From the NCBI RefSeq assembly GCF_011516885.1, contig NZ_WOTD01000013.1, positions 1 to 64,000 of the forward strand: 64,000 nt of DNA. Reading direction: 5' to 3'. Below, one piece after another: positions 7,656 to 17,027 of the stretch. A program made the position numbers and the translations under genes. Each line of letters opens with the position of its first letter. Positions within the stretch are counted from its first letter, which is position 1. The notes under the pieces are model-generated. The model was given only the letters and a program-made list of their open reading frames with translations. It did not search any database and was not told the origin of the DNA. The DNA is from Acetobacter lambici (GTDB lineage: Bacteria; Pseudomonadota; Alphaproteobacteria; Acetobacterales; Acetobacteraceae).

Positions 7656-9029
7656 ATGCTCCGAGTTAGAGGCACCACTTACCACTTCCGCCGTATCGTT
7701 CCCCCTACCCTGCGAACAGCCCTAAATCGGCGGGAAATCTGGGTTTCCCTGAAAACTGGCTACCAGAACGAAGCCCGCAAACGGGCATCACTCCTTCATG
7801 CTAGAACCACAGAACTGTTCATGCAGGCCCACTCTGTGCTGGCTGAACCGGAGGCTTTAAGTAGGCTTGAGGGACTGCGGGTTGCACTGCGGGATTTGCA
7901 GAGCGTGAACCTGCCTTCATCTGCTCAGGAAACGGGGGCCATGCCAGTTTCAGCACCGATGCCAAAACCCCGAACAATGAAGAAAACGGCCAAAACACCC
8001 AAAGCCCAGCCTTTAATGCTCTCGGACGCTCTGAAACGCTTTGTTCTGGATAATCCCCATGCCAGCGCCGACACAAAAAAAGCCACCCAACGGGCTGTAG
8101 ACCTGTTCCTGCAAGCCTTTGGCGATGCTCCTGTGTCCATTATCGGTGGCGAGAAGGCTGGAGCCTTACGCGACCTGCTGTTTTCCCTTCCCGCATCACT
8201 GGGCAAACGTAAAAGCAATCTTACCCTTGAGGAAGAGGCTCAGAGGGCCAGAGAGGAAGGTTTACCCACCCTGAGCGGTAAGAGCGTCAAAAATCACATG
8301 ATGAGACTGTCAGCCCTGTGGAACCAGTTACACCAAAGGGAATTGGTCACACGCAACCCGTGGACGGGCTGGAATTTCGAGAATGGACAGAAGATAGTCA
8401 GGAGAAGCTGGACGACAAAGGAACTCGCTTTGCTGGCCTCTGCCTCATGGCATAGCACGTCAGTGCCAGAGCAGACCTTCCGACTGGTCACATTGATTGC
8501 TGCTTATAGCGGAATGCGATTGGGCGAGATTTGCGCCATGCGCAAAGAAGACCTCCAGACCGTTGACGGTATCCCTTGCTTTCTCATTCGCCCACACCCC
8601 GAAACCGGCTGGGCACCCAAGACAGAAGCTGGCACCCGCATTGTGCCCGTACATTCAAAACTGATTGAAGCAGGAGTACTGGTCCTTAAGAATACCATTG
8701 ACGGCCCTTACCTCATTCCCGGTCTGGAAAACTCGAAACAGGGTATCAGGGGCGCAGCACTGGGACGGGCCTTCTCGTTACTCAAGACCCGTATCGGCCT
8801 GCCCGCTGAAATCACGTTTCACTCGTTCCGGCATACCGTCTCCACCCAACTCAGAAACGCAGACGCCAATATTCGGGAAGTCTGGATTGACCGCCTGCTT
8901 GGACATGAAGCCACCCACAAAAGTCAGGGCACCACAACCTATCTGACAGGCATTTCAACAGCCAACCTCAAGCAAACCATAGAGGCAATCAGCTACCCCG
9001 AAACAACCTTTGCAAACGTGACGATTTAA
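7656..9029 (+). CDS. Tyrosine recombinase/integrase of element A
   Basis: The 457-residue protein begins with the short beta-rich module RGTTYHFRRIVPP (DUF6538 type) found at the N-terminus of many alphaproteobacterial integrases, then a SAM-like core-binding domain and a C-terminal catalytic domain. Catalytic residues are visible: the arginine in SGMRLGEICAMR, HSFRHTVSTQLR (HxxR), LLGHEATHKS (histidine) and the nucleophile tyrosine in TTYLTGIS. It should integrate and excise element A at the tRNA-Leu 3' end lying 90 bp upstream. The ATG at 7656 is preferred over an upstream TTG because it aligns with the starts of the other two integrases. It is shorter than its relatives because it lacks their coiled insertion after the N-terminal module. 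Confidence 0.93.
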   Translation: MLRVRGTTYHFRRIVPPTLRTALNRREIWVSLKTGYQNEARKRASLLHARTTELFMQAHSVLAEPEALSRLEGLRVALRDLQSVNLPSSAQETGAMPVSAPMPKPRTMKKTAKTPKAQPLMLSDALKRFVLDNPHASADTKKATQRAVDLFLQAFGDAPVSIIGGEKAGALRDLLFSLPASLGKRKSNLTLEEEAQRAREEGLPTLSGKSVKNHMMRLSALWNQLHQRELVTRNPWTGWNFENGQKIVRRSWTTKELALLASASWHSTSVPEQTFRLVTLIAAYSGMRLGEICAMRKEDLQTVDGIPCFLIRPHPETGWAPKTEAGTRIVPVHSKLIEAGVLVLKNTIDGPYLIPGLENSKQGIRGAALGRAFSLLKTRIGLPAEITFHSFRHTVSTQLRNADANIREVWIDRLLGHEATHKSQGTTTYLTGISTANLKQTIEAISYPETTFANVTI

Positions 9030-9031
9030 AA

Positions 9032-9103
9032 GGGAGCCAGCAGTGTCGAATGGCTACCCATTCGACATCTGGCAAGGGGGAGTGACCTCCCCCGTTGACC
9101 CCC
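9032..9103 (+). other. oriT-like structured element, type I (copy 1, element A)
   Basis: The element begins GGGAGCCAGCAGTG three bases after the integrase stop. A first hairpin GTCGAAT/ATTCGAC (9045-9051 with 9060-9066) frames the invariant loop GGCTACCC. A second, GGGGGAG/CTCCCCC (9076-9082 with 9087-9093), is followed by GTTGACCCCC. The same layout stands directly before both mobC genes (12640, 32913). Here no mobC or relaxase follows, which argues that the conserved role is in cis, as expected for an origin of transfer. Confidence 0.6.
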
Positions 9104-9165
9104 TAAAGCACAGAAACCTGTCCTTTTAGCCTGCACCTTGCTGGGCAGTACATATATGGAAAAGA

Positions 9166-9254
9166 GGGGGTTCACGGGGGAGAGCATTACTCTCCCCCTG
9201 ACCAGTTTGCAAACCATCGGAACACAACGTGTCCGCTGGTTTGCACGGCTGGCT
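9166..9254 (-). other. oriT-like structured element, type II (copy 2, element A)
   Basis: This is a near-identical copy of the element at 7264-7355, in the same minus orientation: GGGGGAGAG/CTCTCCCCC hairpin, then GCAAACCA...TGGTTTGC with an inner ACAC/GTGT stem, ending in AGCCAG on the minus strand. It faces the type I element 60 bp away, so element A carries two convergent oriT-like sites of different subtype. The stretch 9255-9372 beyond it is AT-rich and shows no gene. Confidence 0.55.
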
Positions 9255-9372
9255 TCCTAATAATAAAAAATTAACCATACACTTTATTAAACACTTAACC
9301 TAAAAAATTTTAACCTGTTTCTGAACACTCAGTTTCAGACTTTCGAAGCAGGCTATCGAATAAGATTACTCT

Positions 9373-10464
9373 CTAACTTGCCTTAGGTATACTAACGTTA
9401 TCTTTAGGTTTATAGAAAAGTCTTTCAATATAAAAATAAGTTAAAATGGAACAAATACTTGCTAAGGAAAACCCCATTTCCATTTTTACAGTTGTTCCAA
9501 GAAGAATATGATACCGTTTTAGGAAATCGTTTAAGGCACAGAAAACAACAATATGGCATAGATAAAAAGAGTAAGACATTTCGGCCATCCAGAAAATAGT
9601 GCTTTCCATGAAGGCAGGGATTTTAATAAAACCACGATTAAGAGAAGCAAAGGCCAAAATACAGGCCGTAACAAAGCTTATTAACGAAATAGCAAGCGGC
9701 ATATAAGCCTCACCAATAGAATTGGGGGCATTGGTAGAGCAAATAAGGAGACCTGTGACTGCGGTAAGAGACGCAAGTGCTCCCCACTTCGGAAAATAAG
9801 CAATAAAAATATTTTCTATTTTTTTGTTGGACATGAGTTTGTATACTAATAGTCCCCAAATAAAACCTGTTGGCCTGAACCAAAACCAATTATTGCCACC
9901 GGGAGACCAGAACAACAAGACAACGGCAAGAGCTTTTATAAGCCACCAAAAATACCTTTTCCCCATAAAAAACCAAAGTAACGGCAGAATAAAATAAAAT
10001 TGATTCTCAAGAGAAAGCGACCAATACCAGCCCAAATGTGATTGATGTAAAGAATTTTCGAAGTTCCTAACTTGGAAAATAGAGGCGGCCCATTTGGCAA
10101 AAAGGTCATGCCTCATAGCCCAAACGGCGCTGTCTCCAGATATAGAGCCTAGAAGTAGCAAGACGGTAATCCAGAAGAAGGAGGCGGGGAAAAGACGTAA
10201 AAATCGTTTTTTTAGGAAAAGTATTGTTTGCTCTAATTTTTGTTCTACCGTGTTAATTTCACTAGTTTTTCCAAGAAGAATATTCCCCATCAGGTAGCCT
10301 GAAATCACAAAAAATATATCAACACCTGCCCATGTCGAGAAAGAATGTTCAATTCCATGGAAAGGATCACGTCCAAATGAGGTGAATAAAATACCTCGAT
10401 GCGTAATAGCAACTAGAACGATAGCTACCACCCTAAGATATTGAATTTCAATATTTTTTTTCAT
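9373..10464 (-). CDS. Acyltransferase family 3 membrane protein (OafA/YrhL type)
   Basis: The 363-residue protein is an integral membrane acyltransferase-3 with about ten hydrophobic helices. It shows the family start IEIQYLRVVAIVLVAITHR with the conserved arginine and histidine, the FFVISGYLMGNIL segment and the LGWYWSLSLENQFYFILPL segment. Such proteins transfer acetyl or other acyl groups to surface polysaccharides, lipopolysaccharide or exported sugars. The ATG at 10464 with GAGGCG upstream gives the usual N-terminus; longer frames add non-family residues. The gene is much more AT-rich than its surroundings and is the only cargo of element A. By changing the cell-surface glycan it could alter phage receptors, which is inference. 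The 380 bp between its start and the next attachment site contain nothing recognised. Confidence 0.88.
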   Translation of the reverse strand: MKKNIEIQYLRVVAIVLVAITHRGILFTSFGRDPFHGIEHSFSTWAGVDIFFVISGYLMGNILLGKTSEINTVEQKLEQTILFLKKRFLRLFPASFFWITVLLLLGSISGDSAVWAMRHDLFAKWAASIFQVRNFENSLHQSHLGWYWSLSLENQFYFILPLLWFFMGKRYFWWLIKALAVVLLFWSPGGNNWFWFRPTGFIWGLLVYKLMSNKKIENIFIAYFPKWGALASLTAVTGLLICSTNAPNSIGEAYMPLAISLISFVTACILAFASLNRGFIKIPAFMESTIFWMAEMSYSFYLCHIVVFCALNDFLKRYHILLGTTVKMEMGFSLASICSILTYFYIERLFYKPKDNVSIPKAS

Positions 10465-10844
10465 TAAACGCCTCGCACCTATACTGGGTCGTGATGGAAT
10501 AGAATGTGTATAATTTATCCTTACATGCTCTATGTGTAGGCTGCATAGTGGGCAAAAGATGTCGCCTATACATCTGTAAATTGAGAACTGCGTGCAAGAA
10601 GCGGCGTTTGGTTTCTTCGATAATAGATTTTGAAACCAAAATATCAGCACATCCAAATGTAAAACATCCGACTAGGCCAGTCTGAGAGTTATTCGGGTTA
10701 GGCTCTAACATAATCAAGATGAATCTTGACTGCCCCACGGGTTTGCCCGCATAGTGAACCCGCAGTCACCATGTGAAGGACAATTTCTTCTGAAATTATT
10801 GTTCTATTTCAATGGGTTGCTTTGTTGGTTGCGACCAAAGCGAG

Positions 10845-10871
10845 CGGGTTCGAGTCCCGCAGTTCGCACCA
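10845..10871 (+). repeat. tRNA-Leu 3'-end attachment site, copy 2 (A/B junction)
   Basis: The same T-arm plus acceptor 3' strand and CCA as copy 1, with the 22-bp core at 10847-10868. The bases upstream (GCGACCAAAGCGA) do not continue a tRNA. It separates the acyltransferase end of element A from the integrase of element B. Confidence 0.85.
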
Positions 10872-10935
10872 TAACCTGTTGAAATATAACAGTAAAATGA
10901 GAATGTGACGGGTCTGCGGGATTTTCCCGTTTGTC

Positions 10936-10950
10936 TTCCCAGACTGGGAA
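10936..10950 (+). promoter_or_regulatory. Hairpin burying the integrase B ribosome binding site
   Basis: TTCCCA (10936-10941) pairs with TGGGAA (10945-10950) across a 3-base loop; the 3' arm is the only purine-rich stretch before the ATG at 10957. The stem differs in sequence from that of element A but keeps pairing. Confidence 0.5.
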
Positions 10951-10956
10951 ACGCAG

Positions 10957-12564
10957 ATGCTCCGACTCATTGGGTCTCACTACCATTTTCGCCGGGCTGT
11001 GCCCGTTGCCGTTCAGGCCAGACTGGGCCGAACCGAAATTTCTCTCTCCTTGCAGACTCAGAGTAAGCTGGTGGCCCGCGAACGGGCAGCAGCCCTTTAC
11101 GCCCGAACCGGCGCACTTTTTGAGAAGGCAAAGACGATGGAGACTGACCTGTCCCGTGAGGAACTGATTGCCCTGCTGACCGAACAGGGCAAAATCATCG
11201 CGGAACAGGAAGAACTGCTCACCCTTGCCGATGATGCCTTCCGGGCTGAAAAACGCGCCCTGCAAGCCGATCACGCCATGACTCTGATGGATCAGGCGCA
11301 GAAGGAAGGCGCTTTCATCTCTTTCGCCACAGACTCACTCAAAGCACTGGAAGCCCGGCTTCAAAGCATGATGCAGAAAGTCTTTACAGACAGCGCCGTG
11401 AGCAAAAAAGAAAAGGACATGCTGCGCGAGCAGATCAAGAGCCTTTCCACCCTGATTGTCGATCTGGGCAAACATCGCCCTGCTGGTTTGACGGAGGCAG
11501 CAGCCGGAAGCCCGGTTGAGAATGAACGGCCCCAAGCCCGCAAACCGACCTCTCCGCCTCTTTCCGTCATGGCAGAAAAGTTTGTCTTTGCTGACAAAGA
11601 CAAGAGCGAAGATACCAAGAAAGCCACGCGCAAGACCGTGGCCCTCTTCATTGAAGCTTTTGGCGACATGCCGGTGAAACAGATCACGGGCACGGTTGCT
11701 GGGGAATTTTTCGACCTGCTCTCTAATCTCCCGGCAACACATGGCAAAGGAAGAACCGGCCTTCCCATCCGTGAAGCCGTTGCGCAGGCCCGCGAACGTG
11801 GGCAGGAAACCGTCAGCGGGAAGACTGTGAAAAATCATTTCTCCCGTCTGTCCGCTCTTTGGATGCATCTTGTGCAACGCGAGATGGCTGACCGGAATCC
11901 ATGGGCTGGATGGGATTTCAACATCACAAAGAAGATCGTACGGAGAGGCTGGACAGATAATGAACTGACACGGCTTGCCCATACCCCATGGAATGGCACA
12001 TCGGTTTCCCATACCACTTGGGCCGGGATCATCAATGTTGGCATGTTTACGGGGATGCGTCTGGGCGAAATCTGTAATCTGAGAAAACAGGATATGGGAA
12101 TTATTGAAGGGGTTCCGTGCTTTCATGTGCGCCCGCATCCCGAGGACAACTGGTCACCCAAAACCTTGGCAGGCACACGGATCATTCCCATTCACTCACA
12201 CCTGCTTACCACGGAAGGGCTCGACCTCTTCAGGGATACCGGGGAGCATTACCTGTTCCCTGACCTCACGGTGTCATCGACAGGTGAGCGCGGAGACAAT
12301 TTTGCGCGGGCTTTCTCGAAGCATAAAAAACGTATCGGTATTCCCGAGGATGTGACGTTCCACTCCTTCCGCCATACAGTTTCCACCAAGCTCAGAAATC
12401 AGGAAGCCCACATCAGAGAATTGTGGATAGACACTGTTCTGGGACATGAAGCATCTCACAAATCTCAAGGAACAATGAACTACACAAGCGGAATTGAAGT
12501 CGCCAATTTGAAACAGGTCATTGAAGCCCTTCACTACCCAGCAGAGTGCATCATACCTTTTTGA
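10957..12564 (+). CDS. Tyrosine recombinase/integrase of element B
   Basis: The 535-residue integrase belongs to the same family as those of elements A and C. It has the DUF6538-type start HYHFRRAVPVAVQARLG, a helical coiled insertion of roughly 130 residues (KAKTMETDLSREELIALL and following) absent from integrase A, a core-binding domain (DTKKATRKTVALFIEAFGD), and a catalytic domain with GMRLGEICNLR, HSFRHTVSTKLR, VLGHEASHKS and MNYTSGIE carrying the tyrosine. All catalytic positions are present, so it is probably active. It starts 86 bp after attachment copy 2 and is predicted to act there. It is followed closely by the oriT-like site and the mobC-relaxase pair. Confidence 0.93.
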   Translation: MLRLIGSHYHFRRAVPVAVQARLGRTEISLSLQTQSKLVARERAAALYARTGALFEKAKTMETDLSREELIALLTEQGKIIAEQEELLTLADDAFRAEKRALQADHAMTLMDQAQKEGAFISFATDSLKALEARLQSMMQKVFTDSAVSKKEKDMLREQIKSLSTLIVDLGKHRPAGLTEAAAGSPVENERPQARKPTSPPLSVMAEKFVFADKDKSEDTKKATRKTVALFIEAFGDMPVKQITGTVAGEFFDLLSNLPATHGKGRTGLPIREAVAQARERGQETVSGKTVKNHFSRLSALWMHLVQREMADRNPWAGWDFNITKKIVRRGWTDNELTRLAHTPWNGTSVSHTTWAGIINVGMFTGMRLGEICNLRKQDMGIIEGVPCFHVRPHPEDNWSPKTLAGTRIIPIHSHLLTTEGLDLFRDTGEHYLFPDLTVSSTGERGDNFARAFSKHKKRIGIPEDVTFHSFRHTVSTKLRNQEAHIRELWIDTVLGHEASHKSQGTMNYTSGIEVANLKQVIEALHYPAECIIPF

Positions 12565-12639
12565 AAGGTTTATTCTCGCCATCTCGTTTGCATCAAAAGA
12601 AAGTTCGGAAATCAGGCATCTGAATAGGTTACCCTTACA

Positions 12640-12721
12640 GGGAGCCAGCAGTGCTCCATGGCTACCCGTTCCGGGTGCATGGCGCAGCTGGCAAGGGGGA
12701 AGACTTCCCCCGTTGACCCCC
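12640..12721 (+). other. oriT-like structured element, type I (copy 2, element B)
   Basis: GGGAGCCAGCAGTG opens the element. Stem 1 is TGCTCCAT/ATGGCGCA (12652-12659 with 12679-12686, one mismatch) around GGCTACCC. Stem 2 is GGGGGAA/TTCCCCC (12695-12701 with 12705-12711), where the other copies have GAG/CTC. GTTGACCCCC ends 18 bp before the mobC start. Position and covarying stems support an origin of transfer, although a leader RNA controlling mobC is also possible. Confidence 0.6.
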
Positions 12722-12739
12722 TTTAAGGAGAACCCTGTT

Positions 12740-13129
12740 ATGCCGATTGTCCGCACTTCCCGTCTCTCCGTGAGAGCCAGCCCTGCCGAACTGGACCGCT
12801 GGAACCATATCGCCAGCGCTCATGGCCATGCCACAACCGCCCACTGGATACGCTCCCTTCTGACCAGTGCGGAACTGGCCGGGCATGATGGGCCACGCGT
12901 TCCCGATGAACTGCGCGGGATACGTCATCAGCTTTCCCGTGTTGGGAACAACCTTAATCAGCTTGCCCATTCTGCCAACTGTGGCGATGCAGTGCATTGC
13001 GGGGTTGTCCTGAACGAGATTGAGAAGCTGATCCAGCATCTTGACCGCCTTCTCCCCCGCTCACGGAGACACCGCTCTGACAGGTCTGCCCGTCACAGGT
13101 GCGACAGGTCAGCACCGACCCTGCACTGA
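12740..13129 (+). CDS. mobC: MobC-like relaxosome accessory protein
   Basis: The 129-residue protein starts at an ATG with AAGGAG nine bases upstream. Its N-terminus (IVRTSRLSVRASPAELDRW) reads as a ribbon-helix-helix DNA-binding fold, and the central LRGIRHQLSRVGNNLNQLAH is the signature of the MobC/BfmRNH family that binds oriT and helps the relaxase nick. The tail is rich in arginine and serine. The relaxase starts 19 bp downstream and the oriT-like element lies just upstream, the usual order of a mobilisation module. A paralogue is present in element C at 33014. Confidence 0.9.
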   Translation: MPIVRTSRLSVRASPAELDRWNHIASAHGHATTAHWIRSLLTSAELAGHDGPRVPDELRGIRHQLSRVGNNLNQLAHSANCGDAVHCGVVLNEIEKLIQHLDRLLPRSRRHRSDRSARHRCDRSAPTLH

Positions 13130-13148
13130 CTGTTTGTGGTCATGCCCC

Positions 13149-14885
13149 ATGATCGTCAAAGAAAGCAGAATTAAAACGCGCAGTGGCGCGGGGGCTTTGT
13201 CCCGCCATGTGCTGCATGGTGCGAAGAATGAAGCCATCCGGGTTCTGGCGGGTTCGGACTGGCTCATGCGTGATGCCATGCGCGAAGCCAGACGCGAAGG
13301 GCTGACCTATGGCCTGCGCCATATCGCCTTTAATCCAGACGACGCCATGAGCGATGACCAGCTTTCGGGCTTCGCCCGTCGCCTGTGTGAAGAACTCCAT
13401 GCAGACCCGGAACACCTCACCCTTGTGGTTCACCAGAAGGACGGCAGCACACACGGACACCTGATCCTGCCAGAATGGCAGAGCAACCATGTTCTGGAAA
13501 GCCGGTTTACATGGATGCGTCTGGAGAAAGTCGCACGGCTGGAGGAAATCCGGCTTGGTCATGCTCTCGTACCCGGAAGGCATGACAGGGCTATTGCCAA
13601 AGCCCTGCGGAGAGAAGGCCATCATCAGGCAGCGGAACAGGTCGCAGCCCTGATCCCTGCACCTGAGAGCGCCAAACCTCGCGCCGCCTACACAGCACAG
13701 GCCCGACGGATTACAGAACGACAGGGGCTTGACCTCCCGGCGATAAAACAACTGGTCAGCACCCTCTGGTCACAGTCGGACGGGTTAAAATCATTCCGGG
13801 CGGAGCTGGCGGAACACGGCCTGACTATGCGGGAGGGTGATCGAAAAGAAGCACGCCCTGGCGCTCATATCATTGAAACCAGCGATGGAACGCTGATTGG
13901 CAGTTTTACCCGGCTGACAAAGGTGCGCATGGCGGAATTCAGGAAGCTGCTGGCAGAAGAATACTCACCGGAACACGAAAAGCCTGAACTGGATATCAGG
14001 AGCACCCGTGTTCCTGTGCGCATGATAGCTGAAAATGACCAGACCGGGATACTATCGGCCCCTGCCTCCCCACCAGCCAGAAAAAGAGAACCGAAACGCA
14101 TTTCCCTGCCACGCAGGAATCAGGCGATTGACGCACTCAGACTCAGGCAGATGAAGGATGTGGACAGGCCAGCCATCATGCAGCACGCCCCTTCGGAACC
14201 ATTGTATCCGCTGATTCTCAGCGCTGACGAAGCCCGTATCCGCCGTCGGATCAGGCTGGCTATTCAGGCCCAGCAGGCTATCCTTGACCAGAGAGCGCCA
14301 GAAGCGGACTGGGCACCACTGAAGAGGGAAGAAATGCTCGCAAAATGGCGCAAAGCCCTCACACCCTACCAGAAGCAACTGCGGAGCAGCTTTGCGCGTT
14401 ACCATCGTGCCAAAAAAGAGTCGAAACAAGCTGACGAAAGCCGCTGGCAACGCATGACCGGACGAGCCGGGAAACTGGAAAAAGTCTGCCAGCAGCTTTT
14501 GCTCGCATTTCTGGAAGTCCTGCGGTTTGTTGTGCAAGCCCTTCTACATGTTGTCGGACTGCGCTCAACACCGCCAGACCCCGTCCGGCCTGTTCTGACA
14601 GAACAGGATAGACCTGCCCTTGAAGCATTCAGGAAACAGTATGACGCAGAATTTACTGCTCTGGCCGACCCGGAAAAACTGGAACCATGGCTCTCATACC
14701 GCTTTGACAGTCTGGTGCAGGCCAGACAGGATCGCATCTGGAAATGGAACAAAGCCCACCAGCCGGAAAAAGAGCGGGCAAGGCAGGAAATCGCCCGCCT
14801 GCGCTCAAAACTGGCTGCTCCAGAAGGCTTGATGAACACCATGGCCGCCGTCCCGACCCGACCGGCCATGGGACCGTCCCCATAA
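13149..14885 (+). CDS. Relaxase/mobilization nuclease of element B
   Basis: The 578-residue protein is a MobA/VirD2-like (HUH-fold) relaxase. The metal-binding motif VVHQKDGSTHGHLILPEW contains H95, H102 and H104. No tyrosine is found in the usual motif I region (residues 10-45); the conserved nucleophile candidate there is H20 in LSRHVLHG, also kept in the element C paralogue, so a histidine-type relaxase is possible. The C-terminal half is helical and basic, with a hydrophobic stretch near LLAFLEVLRFVVQALLHVV (about 450-475) that could touch a membrane or coupling protein. The element encodes no type IV secretion genes, so transfer would depend on a helper conjugative element. The start at 13149 fits the paralogue. 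Confidence 0.88.
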   Translation: MIVKESRIKTRSGAGALSRHVLHGAKNEAIRVLAGSDWLMRDAMREARREGLTYGLRHIAFNPDDAMSDDQLSGFARRLCEELHADPEHLTLVVHQKDGSTHGHLILPEWQSNHVLESRFTWMRLEKVARLEEIRLGHALVPGRHDRAIAKALRREGHHQAAEQVAALIPAPESAKPRAAYTAQARRITERQGLDLPAIKQLVSTLWSQSDGLKSFRAELAEHGLTMREGDRKEARPGAHIIETSDGTLIGSFTRLTKVRMAEFRKLLAEEYSPEHEKPELDIRSTRVPVRMIAENDQTGILSAPASPPARKREPKRISLPRRNQAIDALRLRQMKDVDRPAIMQHAPSEPLYPLILSADEARIRRRIRLAIQAQQAILDQRAPEADWAPLKREEMLAKWRKALTPYQKQLRSSFARYHRAKKESKQADESRWQRMTGRAGKLEKVCQQLLLAFLEVLRFVVQALLHVVGLRSTPPDPVRPVLTEQDRPALEAFRKQYDAEFTALADPEKLEPWLSYRFDSLVQARQDRIWKWNKAHQPEKERARQEIARLRSKLAAPEGLMNTMAAVPTRPAMGPSP

Positions 14886-15012
14886 AAAATCCCGGTTCAG
14901 CACTGGCACCGATGCCCGACAGAAACCTCTATCCCGCCATTACCTCTCGACCAGATCGCCCGTTTCCGTCAAACTGGAGTATCTGATTATCTGAGAAACA
15001 AGGCTTTCTTTC

Positions 15013-16626
15013 ATGCCTCGCGGTCGCCCTCGCAAGAACCCTGATACTGCCCCTGCCCCCAAGAAAACCACCAAGGTGAGCAAGGCCAAGGCTGCGACCG
15101 CAACACTGGGCTTTGAGCAGCAGATGTTTCTGGCGGCTGACAAGCTGCGCAAGAACCTTGAACCCTCAGACTACAAGCATGTGGCCCTTGGCCTGATCTT
15201 CCTGCGCTATATCTCTACAGCCTTTGAAGCCCGCCATGCTGAACTGATGCAGGACGACCCGGCAGCGGCGGAAGACCCGGACGAATATCTGGCTGAAAAC
15301 ATCTTCTGGGTGCCTGAAACCGCCCGCTGGTCTCACCTCAGGGACAATGCCCGTTCCTCCGGCATCGGCAAGATGATTGATGAGGCCATGCTGGCCATTG
15401 AAAAAGCCAACCCGGAGCAGCTCAAGGGGGTTCTCCCCAAGGATTACGGACGGCCTGCCCTTGATAGCGTGATGCTGGGGGAACTGATCGACCTGATTTC
15501 CGACATCGGTATGGGCGATACAGACGATAAGGCGCGGGACGTGCTGGGCCGGGTGTACGAATACTTCCTCGGCGGGTTTGCCGGAGCCGAGGGCAAGCGT
15601 GGGGGCGAGTTTTACACGCCTTCCAGCGTGGTGCGCACGCTGGTTTCCATGCTCGAACCCTATAAGGGCCGGGTGTATGACCCCTGTTGCGGTTCTGGCG
15701 GCATGTTCGTGCAGTCTGAACGCTTTGTGGAAACCCATGGTGGCAAGCTGGGTGACATTGCCATTTACGGGCAGGAGAGCAACCACACCACATGGCGTCT
15801 GGCCCGCATGAACCTTGCCGTGCGGGGTATTGGCGCGGATATTCGCTGGAACAATGAAGGCAGCTTTCTGCGTGACGAGCTGAAAGACCTGCGCTTTGAC
15901 TATATTCTGGCCAACCCGCCCTTTAACGTGTCGGACTGGTGGAATGCGTCCCTGGAGGAAGATCCGCGCTGGCAGTATGGCAAGCCGCCTGCGGGCAATG
16001 CCAACTATGCGTGGCTTCAGCATATCCTGTGGCATCTGGCTCCCGACGGCACGGCTGGCGTGGTGCTGGCCAATGGCTCCATGTCCTCCAACCAGAACAG
16101 CGAAGGCGAAATCCGCCGCCGGATGGTGGAAGCCGATGTGGTGGACTGCATGGTGGCGCTGCCCGGTCAGCTTTTCTATTCCACCCAGATTCCGGCCTGC
16201 CTGTGGTTCCTCACCCGCACCAAAAAGCAAAAAGGCTGGCGGGACCGGCGCGGGGAAATCCTGTTTATTGACGCCCGCAAGCTGGGCACGATGGTTGACC
16301 GCACCCGCCGGGAACTGACGGACGAGGATGTGGCCCGCATTGCTGACACCTACCACGCATGGCGTGGAGAAAAGGGTGCGGGCAAATATGAGGATAGTCC
16401 CGGCTTCTGCAAATTCGCCACGCTGGATGAAGTAGAGCAGCACGGCTTTGTGCTGACACCGGGCCGCTACGTGGGCGCAGAGGAAGCCGAAGAAGACAGT
16501 GTGCCATTTACCGAACGCTTTGCAGCCCTTGAGAAGACGCTGAAAGAGCAGTTTGCACAGGGAGAAGCCCTGAACGCTAAAATTACCGCCTACCTGAAGC
16601 TGATCGTGCAGAAGGAGAGTGCGTAA
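15013..16626 (+). CDS. hsdM: Type I restriction-modification methyltransferase subunit HsdM
   Basis: The 537-residue N6-adenine methyltransferase has an N-terminal helical HsdM domain ([18 protein letters not shown]), the AdoMet motif [14 protein letters not shown] (near 222) and catalytic motif IV NPPF (301-304). In a type I complex two HsdM subunits with HsdS methylate the host recognition sequence and protect it from HsdR. Length is usual for the family. It heads an operon in which every following start overlaps the preceding stop (hepT, mntA, hsdS, hsdR), so one transcript probably encodes both the restriction system and an embedded toxin-antitoxin pair. A basic N-terminal extension ([20 protein letters not shown]) precedes the conserved domain. 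Confidence 0.95.
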   Translation: MPRGRPRKNPDTAPAPKKTTKVSKAKAATATLGFEQQMFLAADKLRKNLEPSDYKHVALGLIFLRYISTAFEARHAELMQDDPAAAEDPDEYLAENIFWVPETARWSHLRDNARSSGIGKMIDEAMLAIEKANPEQLKGVLPKDYGRPALDSVMLGELIDLISDIGMGDTDDKARDVLGRVYEYFLGGFAGAEGKRGGEFYTPSSVVRTLVSMLEPYKGRVYDPCCGSGGMFVQSERFVETHGGKLGDIAIYGQESNHTTWRLARMNLAVRGIGADIRWNNEGSFLRDELKDLRFDYILANPPFNVSDWWNASLEEDPRWQYGKPPAGNANYAWLQHILWHLAPDGTAGVVLANGSMSSNQNSEGEIRRRMVEADVVDCMVALPGQLFYSTQIPACLWFLTRTKKQKGWRDRRGEILFIDARKLGTMVDRTRRELTDEDVARIADTYHAWRGEKGAGKYEDSPGFCKFATLDEVEQHGFVLTPGRYVGAEEAEEDSVPFTERFAALEKTLKEQFAQGEALNAKITAYLKLIVQKESA

Positions 16627-17027
16627 TGCTGTATCTTACCCCATTGGAACGCGCACTCGACCGGCTGACGGAAGGCTGGGCGCGCCACCTTGCCCAGCCA
16701 GACGACGAACAGTTGCGGGACGGCCTGATCCAGCGTTTCGAGTTTACCTATGAACTCAGCCACAAAACCCTGAAACGCTTTCTGGAAGCCAATTCCGCCT
16801 CGCCCGAGGAGTATGACCGCATGGGCTTTCCGGACATGATCCGCTCCGCCAACGAGGCCGGACTGCTGAAAAGCGCATGGCCCCAGTGGAGCGTGTTTCG
16901 CAAAATGCGTAACCTGACCAGCCATACTTACAACGAGGCCACAGCCAAACAGGTTGTCGCCACCATTCCAGATTTTATCGCAGAAGCCGAGTTTCTGCTG
17001 GCCACGCTGAAAGAGCGCACAGCGTGA
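16626..17027 (+). CDS. hepT: HepT-like HEPN toxin (HI0074 family)
   Basis: The 133-residue all-helical protein belongs to the nucleotidyltransferase substrate-binding/HEPN family. It carries RNLTSHTY, the RX4HXY motif of HepT ribonuclease toxins in which the tyrosine is the AMPylation target of MntA. It overlaps the hsdM stop by one base and the mntA start by four, so toxin and antitoxin are made together. In characterised HepT-MntA pairs the toxin cleaves RNA until the antitoxin polyadenylylates it. Embedded in a restriction operon it may act as a back-up abortive response or stabilise the element. Older annotation would call it a nucleotidyltransferase substrate-binding protein. Confidence 0.85.
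   Translation: MLYLTPLERALDRLTEGWARHLAQPDDEQLRDGLIQRFEFTYELSHKTLKRFLEANSASPEEYDRMGFPDMIRSANEAGLLKSAWPQWSVFRKMRNLTSHTYNEATAKQVVATIPDFIAEAEFLLATLKERTA

Noticed and set aside
15166-16443. Minus-strand open frame of 425 codons opposite hsdM
   Set aside because: HsdM on the plus strand has complete methyltransferase motifs; the opposite frame shows only composition-driven openness.
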